A stretch of DNA of 64,000 bases, taken from contig NC_081406.1 of assembly GCF_030272615.1 (NCBI RefSeq), forward strand, positions 114,855,783 through 114,919,782. Direction: 5' to 3'. This DNA is from Cryptomeria japonica (lineage: Eukaryota > Streptophyta > Pinopsida > Cupressales > Cupressaceae). The translations under genes and the position numbers were made by a program. The notes below the pieces were generated by a model that did not search any database, had not been told where the DNA came from, and saw only the letters and a list, made by a program, of their open reading frames with translations. The number at the start of each line of letters is the position of its first letter. The stretch's first letter is position 1. Of the stretch, positions 33,931-45,603 are shown piece after piece.

Positions 33931-36900
33931 ATGAAGATTATCTCTTGGAATATTAGGGGACTTAATAATCCTCATAAACATGATATTATTAGGAATATGA
34001 TAAGGGATAGTAAACCTGATGTTTTTCTAATTCAAGAGACAAAAATGAGTAGAGAAAAAGTTGAATCTTTGAAGTTTTTAAAAAATGGTAGTATTAGTGG
34101 TGGTAGCTTGGAAGGTGCTTCGGGAGGTATAGCTACCATTTGGAATCTTAATAGTGTCAAAGGCAATGTTCTTATTCAAGAAATTTTTTTCTCTTACATT
34201 AGCTTTGAGCATTTAAAAGATGGAACATCATGGGTCCTCACCAACATTTATGCACCCAACACCTTGAAGGCTAGAAACTCCTTCTAGAAAAAAATTATAG
34301 AAATTAGGGACAACCTCAAGAATCTTACCTGGCTGGTCATGGGAGACTTTAATAATCCTTTGAGAGAGGAGGAAAAATTTGGTGGAAGCCCCTCTCAGTT
34401 GGAAACTAGGTTGACCCTTATGGACTTTATAAATACACAGGCTCTCAACAATGTGGAGATACAAGGATGCAATTACACATGGACTAATAGGAGAACTGGT
34501 AATGATCTTATCCAAGTTTTCCTTGACATGGCTCTTATCTCTGATGAGTGGTATAGACATTACTTCTGCTCCCTATCTGCTCACATCCGGGTTGGGTAAG
34601 ATCATTTTCCCATCACCTTCATTGCTGACCCAATTAATACAAGAACACATTTTCCTTTCAGATTTGAAAAAATGTGGACTCATCACCTTGATATCACTCG
34701 TAATATCCAGAAATGGTGGAGTATCCAAGTTGAGGGAACAACTATGTATAGAGTTGATAAGAAACTCAAAAGCGTTAAGAACAATATAAGACACTAGAAT
34801 AAATCCAACTTTGGGAACATCTTTGAGGCCAAAGGAAAAGGCCAGGATGACCTTAAGAAACTATAGGTCCAAATTCAGAAGGATGGTTTCAGTACTATAT
34901 CTATTTTTGAAGAGAATGAGACCCTTAAAAAATACCATGAAATCATTGCTAAAGAGGAAACTTTTTGGAAGCAGAGATCAAGATTCATTTGGCTAAAGGG
35001 AGGAGATAGGAATACAATATTTTTTCATATGTCGATGATCAAACATAAAGCAACAAATAGGATTACTAAATTGGTAGTGGACAACGGGGAGTTGGTCAAG
35101 GAGGAAGAAATAAGGAATGAGGCCAAAAGGTACTTTTCAAAATTTCTGAGGAGGGATCACAGGTTGGATGCTGATGCTCAATCTTCCTTTCTTCAAAATA
35201 TTCCTTGTCTCATTGATGAGCAGATGAATGCCTCCCTTTCTTCAATTCCCTCGATTTTGGAAATTAAAAATGTAGTTTTTTCTTTTGATGGTAACAAAGC
35301 CCCTGGTCCGGATGGCTTCCCTGTGTTCTTTTTCCAAGATTTTTGCGACATTGTTGGGAAAGATGTTTCCAATGGGGTCAAGGAATTTTTTGGGGCTAGA
35401 AGAATTTTGAAAGAAATTAATGGCACTTTCATTGCTCTTATTCCCAAAACCCAAGGTGCTGACTCCATGGACAAGTTCAGACCAATTAGCTCATGCAATT
35501 CTTTTTATAAGATTATCTCCAAGGTTCTTACCACTAGAATCTTGACTATCCTTCCTTCTCTGATTAATCTTCAGCAAAATGGTTTTGTCCCAGGAAGACA
35601 AATTCTTGACTCTATTATTACTGTCCATGACAATATTCATTCTCTTGTTAGGGCTAAGAAATAGGGTCTCATCCTCAAGCTTGATCTCTCTAAGGCCTAT
35701 GACCGGGTTGACTGGTCTTTTGTTGTGAAGGTTCTTGTGGCTTATGGTTTTTCCACCAAATGTGTTGACCTCTTCAGTCTGCTTATTACCTCCACCTCTT
35801 TTTTTGTTCTTGTCAATGGTTCTCCAACCCCATTCTTCCAAGTGTCTAGAGGACTTAGGCAAGGGGATCCCATTTCCCCTATCCTCTTCATTATTATGGC
35901 TGAATGTTTTGGTAGATCTATGGAAAACATGGTTATGTGAGGATGTTTTAAGGGACTTCAACCTTCTTCAGCTGATCTTATGTATTCTCACCAATAGTTT
36001 GTGGATGATACCATTGTCATGGGGGAATCAAGTATCTTAGAAGCTAGAACCCTGAAGGACACTCTTTGCAAGTTTGCCTCTACTTCTAATCAGCTCATTA
36101 ATTGGGTCAAAAGAGAATTTTTTTTCATCAACACACTAGAGAGAAGACAACAAAGAATAAGTAGAATCCTGGAATGTCGGATTGTTGATCTTCCTACCAC
36201 TTATCTTAGCCTCCCCTTAGGCATTGTACCTCCTGATTCTTTTTGGATCTCTCTAGTGGACAAATTTCATAAAAACCTAGCTGGTTGGAAAGGAGCCCTT
36301 TTAAGTTAGAATGGAAAGCTTCAACTTCTTAAAGCTTCTCTTAAAAGCATACTTATCTATGCCCTAAGCCTTTTCAGAATTCTAGTCAAGTATGCTGATG
36401 CAATTGAGAAAATTCAAAGAAAATTTCTATGGTCAGGGGTTGAGGATAAGAAAAGAATGTCTCTTGTGGCTTGGGATCAGGTATGCAGACCAAAAAGTAA
36501 AGGAGGTCTAGACCTGAGAAGAATCTGGACCTTAAATGAAGCTCTCATGTCTAAACAGGTTTGGAGAATGTTCCACTCAAATAGTGAATGGTGTAAAATC
36601 TGGCGAAGTAAGTACTCTCTTTTGTCCTCCTCTCTTTCTTCTTTTATCAATTCTAAAATCAACATTAATGGGTCCCATATATGGAATCATGCCTCTAAGT
36701 ATAGAGATAGCATTGCTAAAGGAGTTACTTGGAAAGTAGGCAATGGTAGGAAAGTTAAATTTTGGGAAGACCCTTGGCTTTTTGATAAACCTTTGACTGA
36801 TTTCCTAGAATGGGCCACTTATGCCTCCTCCTGTATTAGAACTTTTGGTCCTCTAGTTGAAGGGTATTGGATTGGTAATAAATGATAGAACATTAAAAGT

Positions 36901-38144
36901 ATTCACCCAAGCCTTATCAATCTTAAAAACCATCTATCTTCAGCCTGGTTGAATAAAGAGGAAGATTCCCTCATTTGGAAATGTGAACCCAAAGGTAATA
37001 TTACTGTCTCTTCAATGTATGGTGTTCTCTCCCTCGCCCCTTCTGATAATCCTTTCTAGTCTAAAGCTTGGATAAAGGGTTTGACCCCCCAAATCAACTT
37101 TTTCTATTGGACTATTCTTCAAAATAAAATCTTGACCTTAGATAACCTCAAGGGTAGAGGATTTGCCTTTCGTAATAGATGTGCTCTGTGTCTTAAGGAG
37201 GAAGAGTCAGTGGACAATCTGGCTATCCACTATTCCTATTCTGCTTCAACCTGGGAAAGATTTCTTAAGAGTTTTTGCATTGATTATGTGTTTCCTAACA
37301 CTATTAATGAGTTGTTCTACTCCTGGAATTACCATTGGTCTAACTCCTTTTTGAGATCTCTGTGGCAGCTATCACTCCCTCACATTTTGTGGGGATTATG
37401 GAAAGAAAGAAATAATCATATTTTATTTACATTTATCTTTCTCAGGATATTGTGTTCCAGAAAATACAATGGGCCATTGTGGAGAACATTGGGATCATTG
37501 GGGGTCCCTACTTTTCAACCAACCCATTGGAATCTCACATTTTAAGTTCCTAGAATTTGAAGAATGCTGGCAGTTCTGACCCCAAGCAAAACAAAAGACT
37601 AGAAGCAAGATGGCAGACTCCCCCTAATGGTTGGTCCAAAGTCAATTTTGATGGTGCTGCAAAAGGTAATTTGGGCCCTACAGGATGTGGAGCTATTCTT
37701 AGAGATGATAATGGTATATGCAAGGAAATGATTGTTGTTCCAATAGGAAGACAAACAAACCACAAGGCAGAAGTAATGGTAGCACTCCAAGGTATTCTCC
37801 TCGCAAAAAGATGGAATTGCCCCTACATATGGATTGAAGGGGACTCAAACAACATCATTAAATGCCTCAAGAGGGCCTCTAAGCCCTCATGGTCTATCAA
37901 TAACATTATAAAAGCCGCTAGAGACCTCATTAACACTTTTGAGAAAAGTTACATATCTCATATCTATCATGAAGCTAATGTTTTTGTTGACTGGGCAGCT
38001 AATGCGGTGGTCAATCAAGATGAAATGATTACTTGGAAGGGAGAAAAAGGCCTCCTAGAGGATGTCAAATCAATCATCTTTAAGGGCCGATATAATAGCA
38101 CCCCAAATATCTTTAATGGACAAAACAATAATGAAACGGATTAA
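33931..38144 (+). pseudogene. LINE ORF2: endonuclease, reverse transcriptase, RNase H
   Basis: The APE-like endonuclease begins MKIISWNIRGLNNPHKHDII, with IQETKM and VMGDFNNPL. The RT shows NKAPGPDGFPVFFFQ, IALIPKTQG, RPISSCNSFYKIISK, NGFVPGRQI, LDLSKAYDRVDW, GLRQGDPISP and catalytic FVDD at 35998-36009. A zf-RVT region (CALCLKEEESVDNL, WGLWKERNNH) follows. RNase H (37557-38144) starts at WSKVNFDGAAKGN and has GCGAILRD, ALQGILLA, EGDSNNI and HEAN. Stops include positions near 34287, 34598, 35662, 35938, 35995, 36307, 36883 and 37543; the order and spacing are otherwise canonical. RNase H at the C-terminus is known in plant L1 subclades. Confidence 0.93.
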
Positions 38145-40012
38145 AAGGAGTGCTTCGAGCAATTATAATATTGTCAGCACCATTTATTATAACACTCAAT
38201 CAATCACTTCCCATGCTTTCTGGGTAAATTTGGTAGCTCTGAGAAACTCTTTGTCTAAAGCTCTCTACAAGTTTCAACATTCAGCTCTGAATAGAAAAAA
38301 TATGGGCGGAAATAGATGTCGATACGAACCTAGAAGTTGTAAGGAGTGGAAGCAAAAGGAGGCGGTCTGGAACATTCTGTAGAAGGGCGGGTTTTCAAAA
38401 TTTATGGAGAGGATCCATGGATGGGACGCCCATAGTCACTAATTTCTTTTGTAAAAACTGGAGAAAGGGCATTTTGAAGATGGGAGACCAGTCTGTTGTC
38501 ATAGATGAAGACCTTATTGCCCAGGCCACGGGTCTTCGAAGGGAAGGAAGCAACTACTACAGAGACAGAAAAGTGAGCAAGAAGGCCATTGAAATATATC
38601 CTAGAACTAAAAAGGATAAAAAACTGCTGGTGAAGCTAAGTAAAACTTACTATCTCCCTAGGGCTTTTGTTAAACCATGGAGGGAGGTCCTTTTTGTTAT
38701 AATGTGCTATATTACTTTGGATGGTAGATTCACTAAAGTATATGACTACCATTTTGTTTTGCTGAATCATTTTAGGCATGATGAGAATGTTAACATTCCA
38801 TATTTTCTATTATGTTCTATGAATGCCACCATTAAGGCCTATAAAGAGAACCCTATGGGTGACACTGCCATGCATCAAGGCTTAATGGTTCTTATTTATG
38901 ACCACCTCAAGGATAACCAAATAGCCCACTCGCAACACTCTATTTATGAGTCTGAGGAGGATGGGTCGGACTCTATTTTTTCTTTGGATGAGGGTTCTAA
39001 CAGTGATCCAATGAGTGAGTCTGAGGAGAGTATGGATGACTCAGAAGTTGAAGTAGGTAAGAAGAGGAAACATTTGAAAACCAAGCCTTCCTCCTCAAAG
39101 GGCAAGAAATCTAAAGGAAAAATTCTCCAGATAAGCTCCTCCTCCTCCTCAGAGGTCTCAAAATATTTAGAGAAGGAAAAACCCCAGGGTTTTCTAAAAA
39201 AGAAAACTAAAGTCCATACTCAGACCAGAAACAAACAAAAGAGAAAGGATGAGAATGTGAAGGAGCTGGAGGAACATAAGCAGAAAATGATTTTGGAAGC
39301 TAACCAGAACTTGGAGGAGGTGACCACTGGAGAATTTCATAGGGCTGATGACAAAGATACTATTGGTGACACCCCAAATAAGGAACAAGACAACTCCGGT
39401 AAAATAGATCCCTCCTCAAACCCTCCTCCTAAGGGTATGAAAGTTTTTATGGACACCATGGAATGGTTAATCACCAGTTACAAGAAAGTTGTGGATGACA
39501 AAAAGAAGCTCAACCACAGAATCCAGATTCTGGAAACTATCAATACTAGTGAAAGGAAGACTATGGCAGATTATATGGAGGATTTGATAAATATTGTTGC
39601 TAAAGATGAAAATATAAGAGACTCCTTCAACCCCAGATTTGAGCAAATTGATAAAGATCTACTGGAGAGGAAAGCAAATGCTAATGTTATGGATCAAACT
39701 ATGTTGGGAACTGTCAGTAAAGTCAACAAAATTGAGGAATGTCTCAAAAGTATCGCAGAGCAAAGCTTAAACATTCTGAAAGTCTCTGCTGGCAATAAAA
39801 AAACTCTCATCAACAAATTGGATGAGGAGAAGGACACCTTGGAAATTGACCTTGATACTGAAGATACATGAGATGTTCAAGGACCTGGAATAAGAACCAG
39901 AGGTAAAAAGAAGGAGAAGAAGCCTAATAAGGACCTGGATGAACTCAAAGTTGTTGCAACCACCTATGACTAGTTGGTGATTAAGGCAGAGGACCTTCTG
40001 AAGACCTTTTAA
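38131..40012 (+). pseudogene. LINE ORF3, unrecognised protein of about 626 residues
   Basis: The ATG lies 14 bases inside the end of ORF2 (MKRIKRSASS...), in another frame. One extra A in the run at 38295-38300 shifts the frame; from 38417 it is open for 484 codons, then TGA (39869) and TAG (39971) precede the last 14 codons to TAA at 40010-40012. The N-terminal ~260 residues look globular: NFFCKNWRKGILKMGDQ, DEDLIAQATGLRREG, WREVLFVIMCYITLDGRFTK, NIPYFLLCSM. Next come an acidic Ser segment (SEEDGSDSIFSLDEGSNSD), Lys-rich stretches (KKRKHLK, KGKKSKGK) that could be nuclear signals, and a charged, coiled-coil-like C-terminus. The globular part faintly resembles the 'putative plant transposon protein' domains, but I cannot confirm that. 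It is not a known standard L1 ORF. Confidence 0.7.
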
Positions 40013-40139
40013 CTGTGCAGTGTTTTCTTGGTTTCTGTTGTTTTGTTGTTTCTATCTTTTGTTGTCCTTTCTATTTACTGGCTTTATTGCCAGTCATTTT
40101 GTAAGAAGTTTTTTATGGTCTGGATACTCTATGATGACA
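40013..40139 (+). other. LINE 3' UTR with stem-loop
   Basis: T-rich. ACTGGC (40077-40082) and GCCAGT (40089-40094) pair around TTTATT, 45 bases before the end. No poly(A) precedes the target-site repeat at 40140-40148. Some plant LINEs and their SINE partners use 3' stem-loops for RT recognition. Confidence 0.6.
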
Positions 40140-40148
40140 TTACATAAT

Positions 40149-42307
40149 CTCTAATGTTAAAGGTTTTGGGTCCTAAAAACCTGTTTTTCTTAGTAATCAG
40201 AATAGTTGAATCATAGTTATAGGATGCTCTGGTATACTTGGCATGGTCATCTGTGGCTTTGGATTTTCCCTTGTCATGTTTAGGGAATGGTTCCTTAAAC
40301 ATCTCATGTTCTTGATTGGATGAATGTCCTTCGATCTCAATGTCACCTCTATCAATAAGATCTTGTATGATATTCTTCAAGAGATGATAGTTTCCTATTT
40401 TATGTCCCTTGCTCTTATGATATTCACATTACTCATCATCATTCCACCAATTTGGTTTGACCTTTGGCTCATATGGAGGATCGTCTGGAATTGTTATTAT
40501 CTTGTTTGCTACTAGCTTCTTGAAAACTGATTCAAGTGGTTCTCCCAATGGGGTATGTTTTCTTCGTGGTTTTGAAGTTGTTTGAGTATTCACTTGGTTG
40601 TTTGTAGAACTTGATCCAGAAAGAATGATTTTGGGTCTAACTGTGTTAGCATCAACAACACCATCATTTACTATGTTCTTGTTTTTGTTCCAAAATCATG
40701 TCTTGTCTTTTCCTTTAAAGTCCTCTTTGTTTTCTTTGAATATCTTAATGACTCCTTGCTCAATTAAGACCTTCTCTATTGCTAAGCCTTTCTCAATGAC
40801 AACCTTGAAAGTGGACAAACAAGCTTTCCTCAAGTCATAACCAATGTCCTTGTTGACATTTTGTGTGAACATCTCTACCATTTTTTTTTGTGGAATTTCA
40901 CAAGAGCATCTGTTGGCTAGATTTCCCCATCTTTGTAAAAAATGATGAAAAAGATTCTCTATCCTTTTTCTTGGTGTTGCACAAAGTGGTGACTGATATG
41001 TATGTCTCTATGTTGTATGAGAAATTTTGTATGAAAGCTTCTGCTAGATCACCCCAAGACTTAATTCCAGGTGGAAGTTGGGAGAACCATTCCATAGCTT
41101 GATTACCTAAGCTTTGTGGGAAAAGTCTCATCAAGTATGTTTCTTCTGCTGCTACCTCAATGCAAGATATGAAAAATTGTCTTATATGTGCCTTAGGGTC
41201 TCCTTTGCCTTTGTACTTATCAAACTTAGGTGTCACAAAATATGTAGGAAAAGGAGGCATTGGAATGCTTTTTTCAAATGGATAGGGACATATGTCTCTC
41301 ATTGTGTAAGCTGGCTTTGGTGTATTTATGTCCTCCATTTTCTTTTGTAAGTCCTTTATTTGTTGTTCCAAATTGTTCTTAGGTGGAGATCGACTTCTTG
41401 GACTATATACCATGCTTAAGCCACCAGGTGGAGGAGGAGCATACTACATGTATGGATGGTATTGATCGTACACATGTTCATATGGAGGAGGTCTATAATG
41501 ATGTTGTGTATAGGAACCACCTAGTATAGAGTCATAATGAGGAATAGAATGTCTTCTTTGTCCATATGTATCATATTCTACAGGCATGTCATGAGTCTAC
41601 TCGTGTGTGTTGCCCCCAAATTTGACACAGGGTTTCCTTGTGTCCAAATTTTGAACATGCCTTTGGATATCCAATTGTTTTGGAGGTTGGTACTTAGCAT
41701 TGGTATGCGATTGAGTGTATTTTTGTGCATAAGATTTCCACAATGGTTTGCATAGATAGAGTTGTTCATGAGATGCTACTTCATGAGTATCATAAGGTTG
41801 ACCATCTGTATGGGGGACCATAGGTTTTTGAAACAAAGATGATGGTGACTCAGGCACGAAATGTGGTCCTCTAGTGCCTCCACTATTAGGCCTCCTTTGA
41901 GCCATGTTGAGTTGATTTTCTTGCATAGGTGGATTTTCCACTATTTGAGACATGTCAAAATCATGAGGTATCTTAGCTCTACTTTGTGCCATCACTTGCA
42001 TAAAATATTGTCTATCTCTTCTCATGATTTTCTCAACCAATCTATTAAAATGGGGATCCATGATGGAGTCTTCCACTTCTGCTGAATGTACGAAAAAGTT
42101 GTCCATATTGTCATTGCGTGTATCATTGTTGTTTGTGTTGTCCATGTTCAAAACATTTTGAGTGTTTCTATAAGTGTCCATGTTAGGTAATTTGGTATGA
42201 TTAGAATTGAAGAAGATATCATTGTCATACTCATAGGCACTCATGTTTATGGACTCTTGAGCCTCTTTAGCTTCTCTCCTAGATTTTTGGGAATGAGCTT
42301 CAACCAT
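40149..42307 (-). pseudogene. Gypsy element 1 gag
   Basis: The frame starts at 42307 with MVEAHSQKSRREAKEAQES and runs through a Met/Asn/Pro-rich N-terminal region. The retrotransposon gag domain (40898-41413) reads PKFDKYKGKGDPKAHIRQFF, EAMEWFSQLPPGIKSW-like sequence (NQAMEWFSQLPPGIKSWGDL) and AFIQNFSY. Further on come KMVEMFTQNVNKDIGYDLRK (40820-40881) and a knuckle-like CEYHKSKGHKIGNYHLLKNI ending near 40370, where the usual last Cys is Tyr, followed by DLIDRGDIEIEG. Stops at about 41595 and 41440 and a frame change near 40890 break it. The 3' end is cut by the LINE at 40148. Tat-type elements carry this gag pattern. Confidence 0.88.
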
Positions 42308-44533
42308 GAACTAGATCTTGACCAAGATGTGTGAGACTAGATGAAAATGCAAAGAGTATGGAAGACCAAGACTTAGATGGAATGTAAATGAATCTGAGGT
42401 GTACATGCAATGTCCAAAGTGTAAGACCAAGTATGTATGTAGTAGAGTAGGTGTGGCTTCCAAAGAGATGATAGTTTCTCTTGATGAGGTAAGTTAACCT
42501 TGACTCTAAGTAAGACCAAATGAGACCCAAAGGTGATAAAACTTGATGAGGGACCACTTATCAAAATGTTGTTGTATGTAATGTGTTGACAAAGTAAGAT
42601 GAGGACAAGTAAGTGACCTTTTGACTCAAGTTTAGACAAATGTGAATGTAATGCAAGATGTAAAGCAATGATGGACTTTGTGAGACCCAGAAATAGGCTG
42701 AATGCTAAATGAAAATCCAGAGAAATGACCTAGGAAGCTCAAGAAATTTGAAACTGATTGCTCTTGTTTGTTGGACTGTAAGTTTTTTTCAATGCTGAAC
42801 ACAAATGTGCCTGTATACTTCATAGATGCGGTTAAATGACACAGACGTGTTTGAACACTACACATACACATTTTTGATATTTTGTGAATATAGTTTTTCT
42901 TATCAAAACACACATGTTTCTATCCTGCATAGATGCGGTTAAATGACACAAACATGTTTGAACATTGCACAGACGCGTTTCCAGAAACTGAGTGCAATTT
43001 TTCCAATTTTGTAAAGTTGTTGTTGTGACCAAATCTAAATTTTTGACCGTTTTTCATGACAAGAGGACATAATGCTGATGAGAACTCAATGTTTGCGAGT
43101 GTTTAGACTCAAAATGACTCCAAAGAAAGTGTGTTGTTTGATGTGAAATATGTTTTGCATACACTTGAAGACACAAAAGACACAATGTTTTGATGTTTGG
43201 TCTTGAATGTTTGAATGTTCAAAGGAAGACAAGCACAATTCTTATGGTTGGCTAGGACAATAGTTGTTGATCCCACATGGGGTTTCCCTCAAGGCTATGC
43301 CATTCAGAGTGGATACTTAGATGCTTGACTCCATTGGCTCCACCCTCGACACTCACTTCTCGGGCTAGCCAAGCATCAATCCCCACGAAAAACCATTTGT
43401 GCCGAACTTTGTATCTCTACTAAGAACCATATGTGTGTGGGCCTCTCCAAAGGTATGACCTCCTACTCCAACAACTAGAAGGATTTTGGTTTTTTAAAAC
43501 AAAAATGTGCTAGTAAGGGAATCCACTCATGTGGCCATACATGCGGCACTTTCAGCTCTATAAATACAGAAGGCTCCCAGCCGGTAGGGGTTACGCCCTA
43601 CAATTGATCAAATAAATTTGATCAAATGGGTTTATGGGGAGACATAGTGTCGGTATGAACTAATCAGCACACGTTACCCATGGCTTTCACCATGGATACA
43701 ACTATTTATAGTGGTTTGGAAGAGGTGGTTTTTCCTCGCTGCCACTTGGGTCATTCTCTCCTCACTAGTAGTCCTAATGACCACACGGGGAGATAGGCCC
43801 TCTAGAGATTAAACAAAAAGAGCCTATTGCTCAAGACACAAAAAACACAGGTTCAATTTTAGTGCACCAATTGAAGTGTTTGGTAATCTATGAAAACAAG
43901 GCACACAATAAAGATAAAAAAACCCGTGCCAAAAATCTACAACAAAGATTTGTTAGTAATTTTGCAATAATACCCCTCCTGCAAGCACACAAGTTAGGTA
44001 AATTTTAGATCCAAAAGAATTTGTGAAATAGGGGCCTTCAATAATGCGATTTGCTTCAAGGACAAGCTACACCAATTTGTTAGCTAGATCACAAGACATT
44101 AGCCCAAATAAACCAGATTTGGAATAAAAAATGACAAAATAAAGCCCTCACAATTGGAACAAAAGCCAAAATTGCAGAATCAAAAGCACATACGGGATTG
44201 GATACTATGCAAATGTGGTTATAGGACATAGATGCTGTTTCAATCCTCCCAAACATGCTTTTGTAACACAGATGTAGATCTAGGACACAGACATGATTAA
44301 AAGGTGCACAGACATGATTCAGGAACACATACGCAATTCTGCAATCTACAAAAACTGAAATAATGTCGAAGACACAGACGCGATTCCAGATGTCATAGAT
44401 GCGATAGAAAATAAAAAATGCGATCTCAAAATGCATAGACGTGAAAATGTCAAAATATTGTCGGAAATGTCAGATCTGCAACTTCAAAAGCATAAAATCT
44501 GCAACCAAGATGTTAAGTACAAAAAAGACAAGA
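42308..44533 (-). other. 5' leader of gypsy element 1
   Basis: About 2.2 kb with no long frame. Read on the minus strand it contains repeated YGCGTCTRTG-type words (for example AATCGCGTCTGTGTC at about 44370-44385 and others at 42830-42970 and 44200-44440). The same words occur in the intron of the antisense PMD gene on the other strand. 43330-43780 contains GC-richer sequence (CCACCCTCGACACTCACTTC). Confidence 0.6.
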
Positions 44534-44554
44534 GTCCCACCGAGCATGCCAAAA
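44534..44554 (-). other. Primer binding site of gypsy element 1
   Basis: On the minus strand TTTTGGCATGCTCGGTGGGA follows the LTR end CATAAACA. TGGCATGCTCGGTGGGAC is of the type seen next to Tat-lineage LTRs; I did not assign the tRNA. Confidence 0.65.
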
Positions 44555-45328
44555 TGTTTATGGTAAAAATGAAAACAACAATATTGAAAGACTAAAATAG
44601 ATTCAACCACAAAACCCTAGCCTAACAACAACAAAGATCCACCATAACATATGAAGATTACCTAAGACAAATAAGAATCAACAAAATCACAAAGATTATA
44701 CCATCACATGTCCAATAGGGTTTGGATCTCCATTCTTCCTATCTCCATTGATCTTGCTTGATATATTTGCTCTCAGATTTTATGTGTGTACAAGAGCTCA
44801 ACAAAAAAAGGAAATGTGGTTGATAACTAGGTCGCATATGAAAGTTCAAATGCTAGAATGCTTGAAGGATTGATTAGGGTTGATAATGAAGGAACCATCT
44901 CCTTATATAGAAGACACTATAAGAAATGGAGGGATAAGATTAAGAGGTGTAAAAGATAAATCGTTGGCTAGGATTAGAGGGTAGGTAAAAGAAATAAGAA
45001 AATAATGAGAGGGTAGGTAGTGTAGGAATTAGGAGATGAATAACATGTGTCATAGGTAGAAAAGGCTAATGAATTAATTAAATAAATAAAGATTTATTTA
45101 ATTAATAGAGGATGTGGAATAATTAAATAAATAAAATATTTATTTAATTTAGGAAAAAGATAATTTAAATAAATAAATGTATTTATTTAAATGAGAAAAA
45201 GGCTAGAAGAGGGTAAATGAATTAATTAAATAAATAAAGATTTATTTAATTAGTAGAAGAATTAGGCTAAAATAATTAAATAAAAAAAATATTTATTTAA
45301 TTAGACAGGACAATTTTAGGTGTCTACA
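44555..45328 (-). repeat. 5' LTR of gypsy element 1
   Basis: On the plus strand it starts TGTTTATGG and ends GTCTACA. TATATAAGG box at 44901-44910 on the minus strand. Direct repeat of 24801-25575. Confidence 0.92.
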
Positions 45329-45603
45329 AATACTGTATCCAATGTTATCATTAATGTACCTATAATTTCTTATAGAAACAAAAAAAACCTTATCATAAAT
45401 TAGTAGGAAAAAATGAAAAAATAAAATCTATGTAAAAATGAGATGTAAATTGACTCCTAAAATCAATAGGCATAACAAACTAGTTCGTCAAAATCGGGAG
45501 ATGAGTCTAACTAAATTTTTTATATTTAAAAGTGACTAATAATGACAAAAAGTAGTAAAAAATAACTACTACAATGTGGTTATTAAAAATAGAATTAGAG
45601 CTC

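Larger units (their letters stand above)
32068..40139 (+). mobile_element. 8.07-kb LINE (L1-like) with three ORFs
   Basis: It is inserted in gypsy element 1 in the opposite orientation, between TTACATAAT repeats. ORF1 (32070-33802) has a DUF4283-like domain and CCHC knuckle. ORF2 (33931-38144) has endonuclease, RT and RNase H. ORF3 (38131-40012) is extra. There is no poly(A) tail; the 3' UTR is T-rich and holds a stem-loop at 40077-40094. The length, over 8 kb, is large for a plant L1. The copy appears full length but carries about 15 nonsense codons and several frameshifts. Confidence 0.9.
24801..45328 (-). mobile_element. 20.5-kb Ty3/gypsy (Tat-like) element carrying a LINE
   Basis: Direct LTRs at 24801-25575 and 44555-45328 are flanked by AATAC (24796-24800, 45329-45333). 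The primer site next to the right LTR, the polypurine tract next to the left LTR, the TATATAAGG boxes and the gag frame all put it on the minus strand. Order along the element: leader (44533-42308), gag (42307-40131), LINE insertion, protease (32027-31289), a frame ending in the integrase C-terminus (31259-30096), an antisense plant-mobile-domain gene, and the 3' LTR. RT, RNase H and most of integrase are missing. Without the LINE it is about 12.4 kb. The antisense gene and the gag type fit the Tat lineage. Confidence 0.9.

Noticed and set aside
35193-35961. Minus-strand frames of 70-156 codons
   Set aside because: Shadows of the LINE reverse transcriptase on the plus strand.
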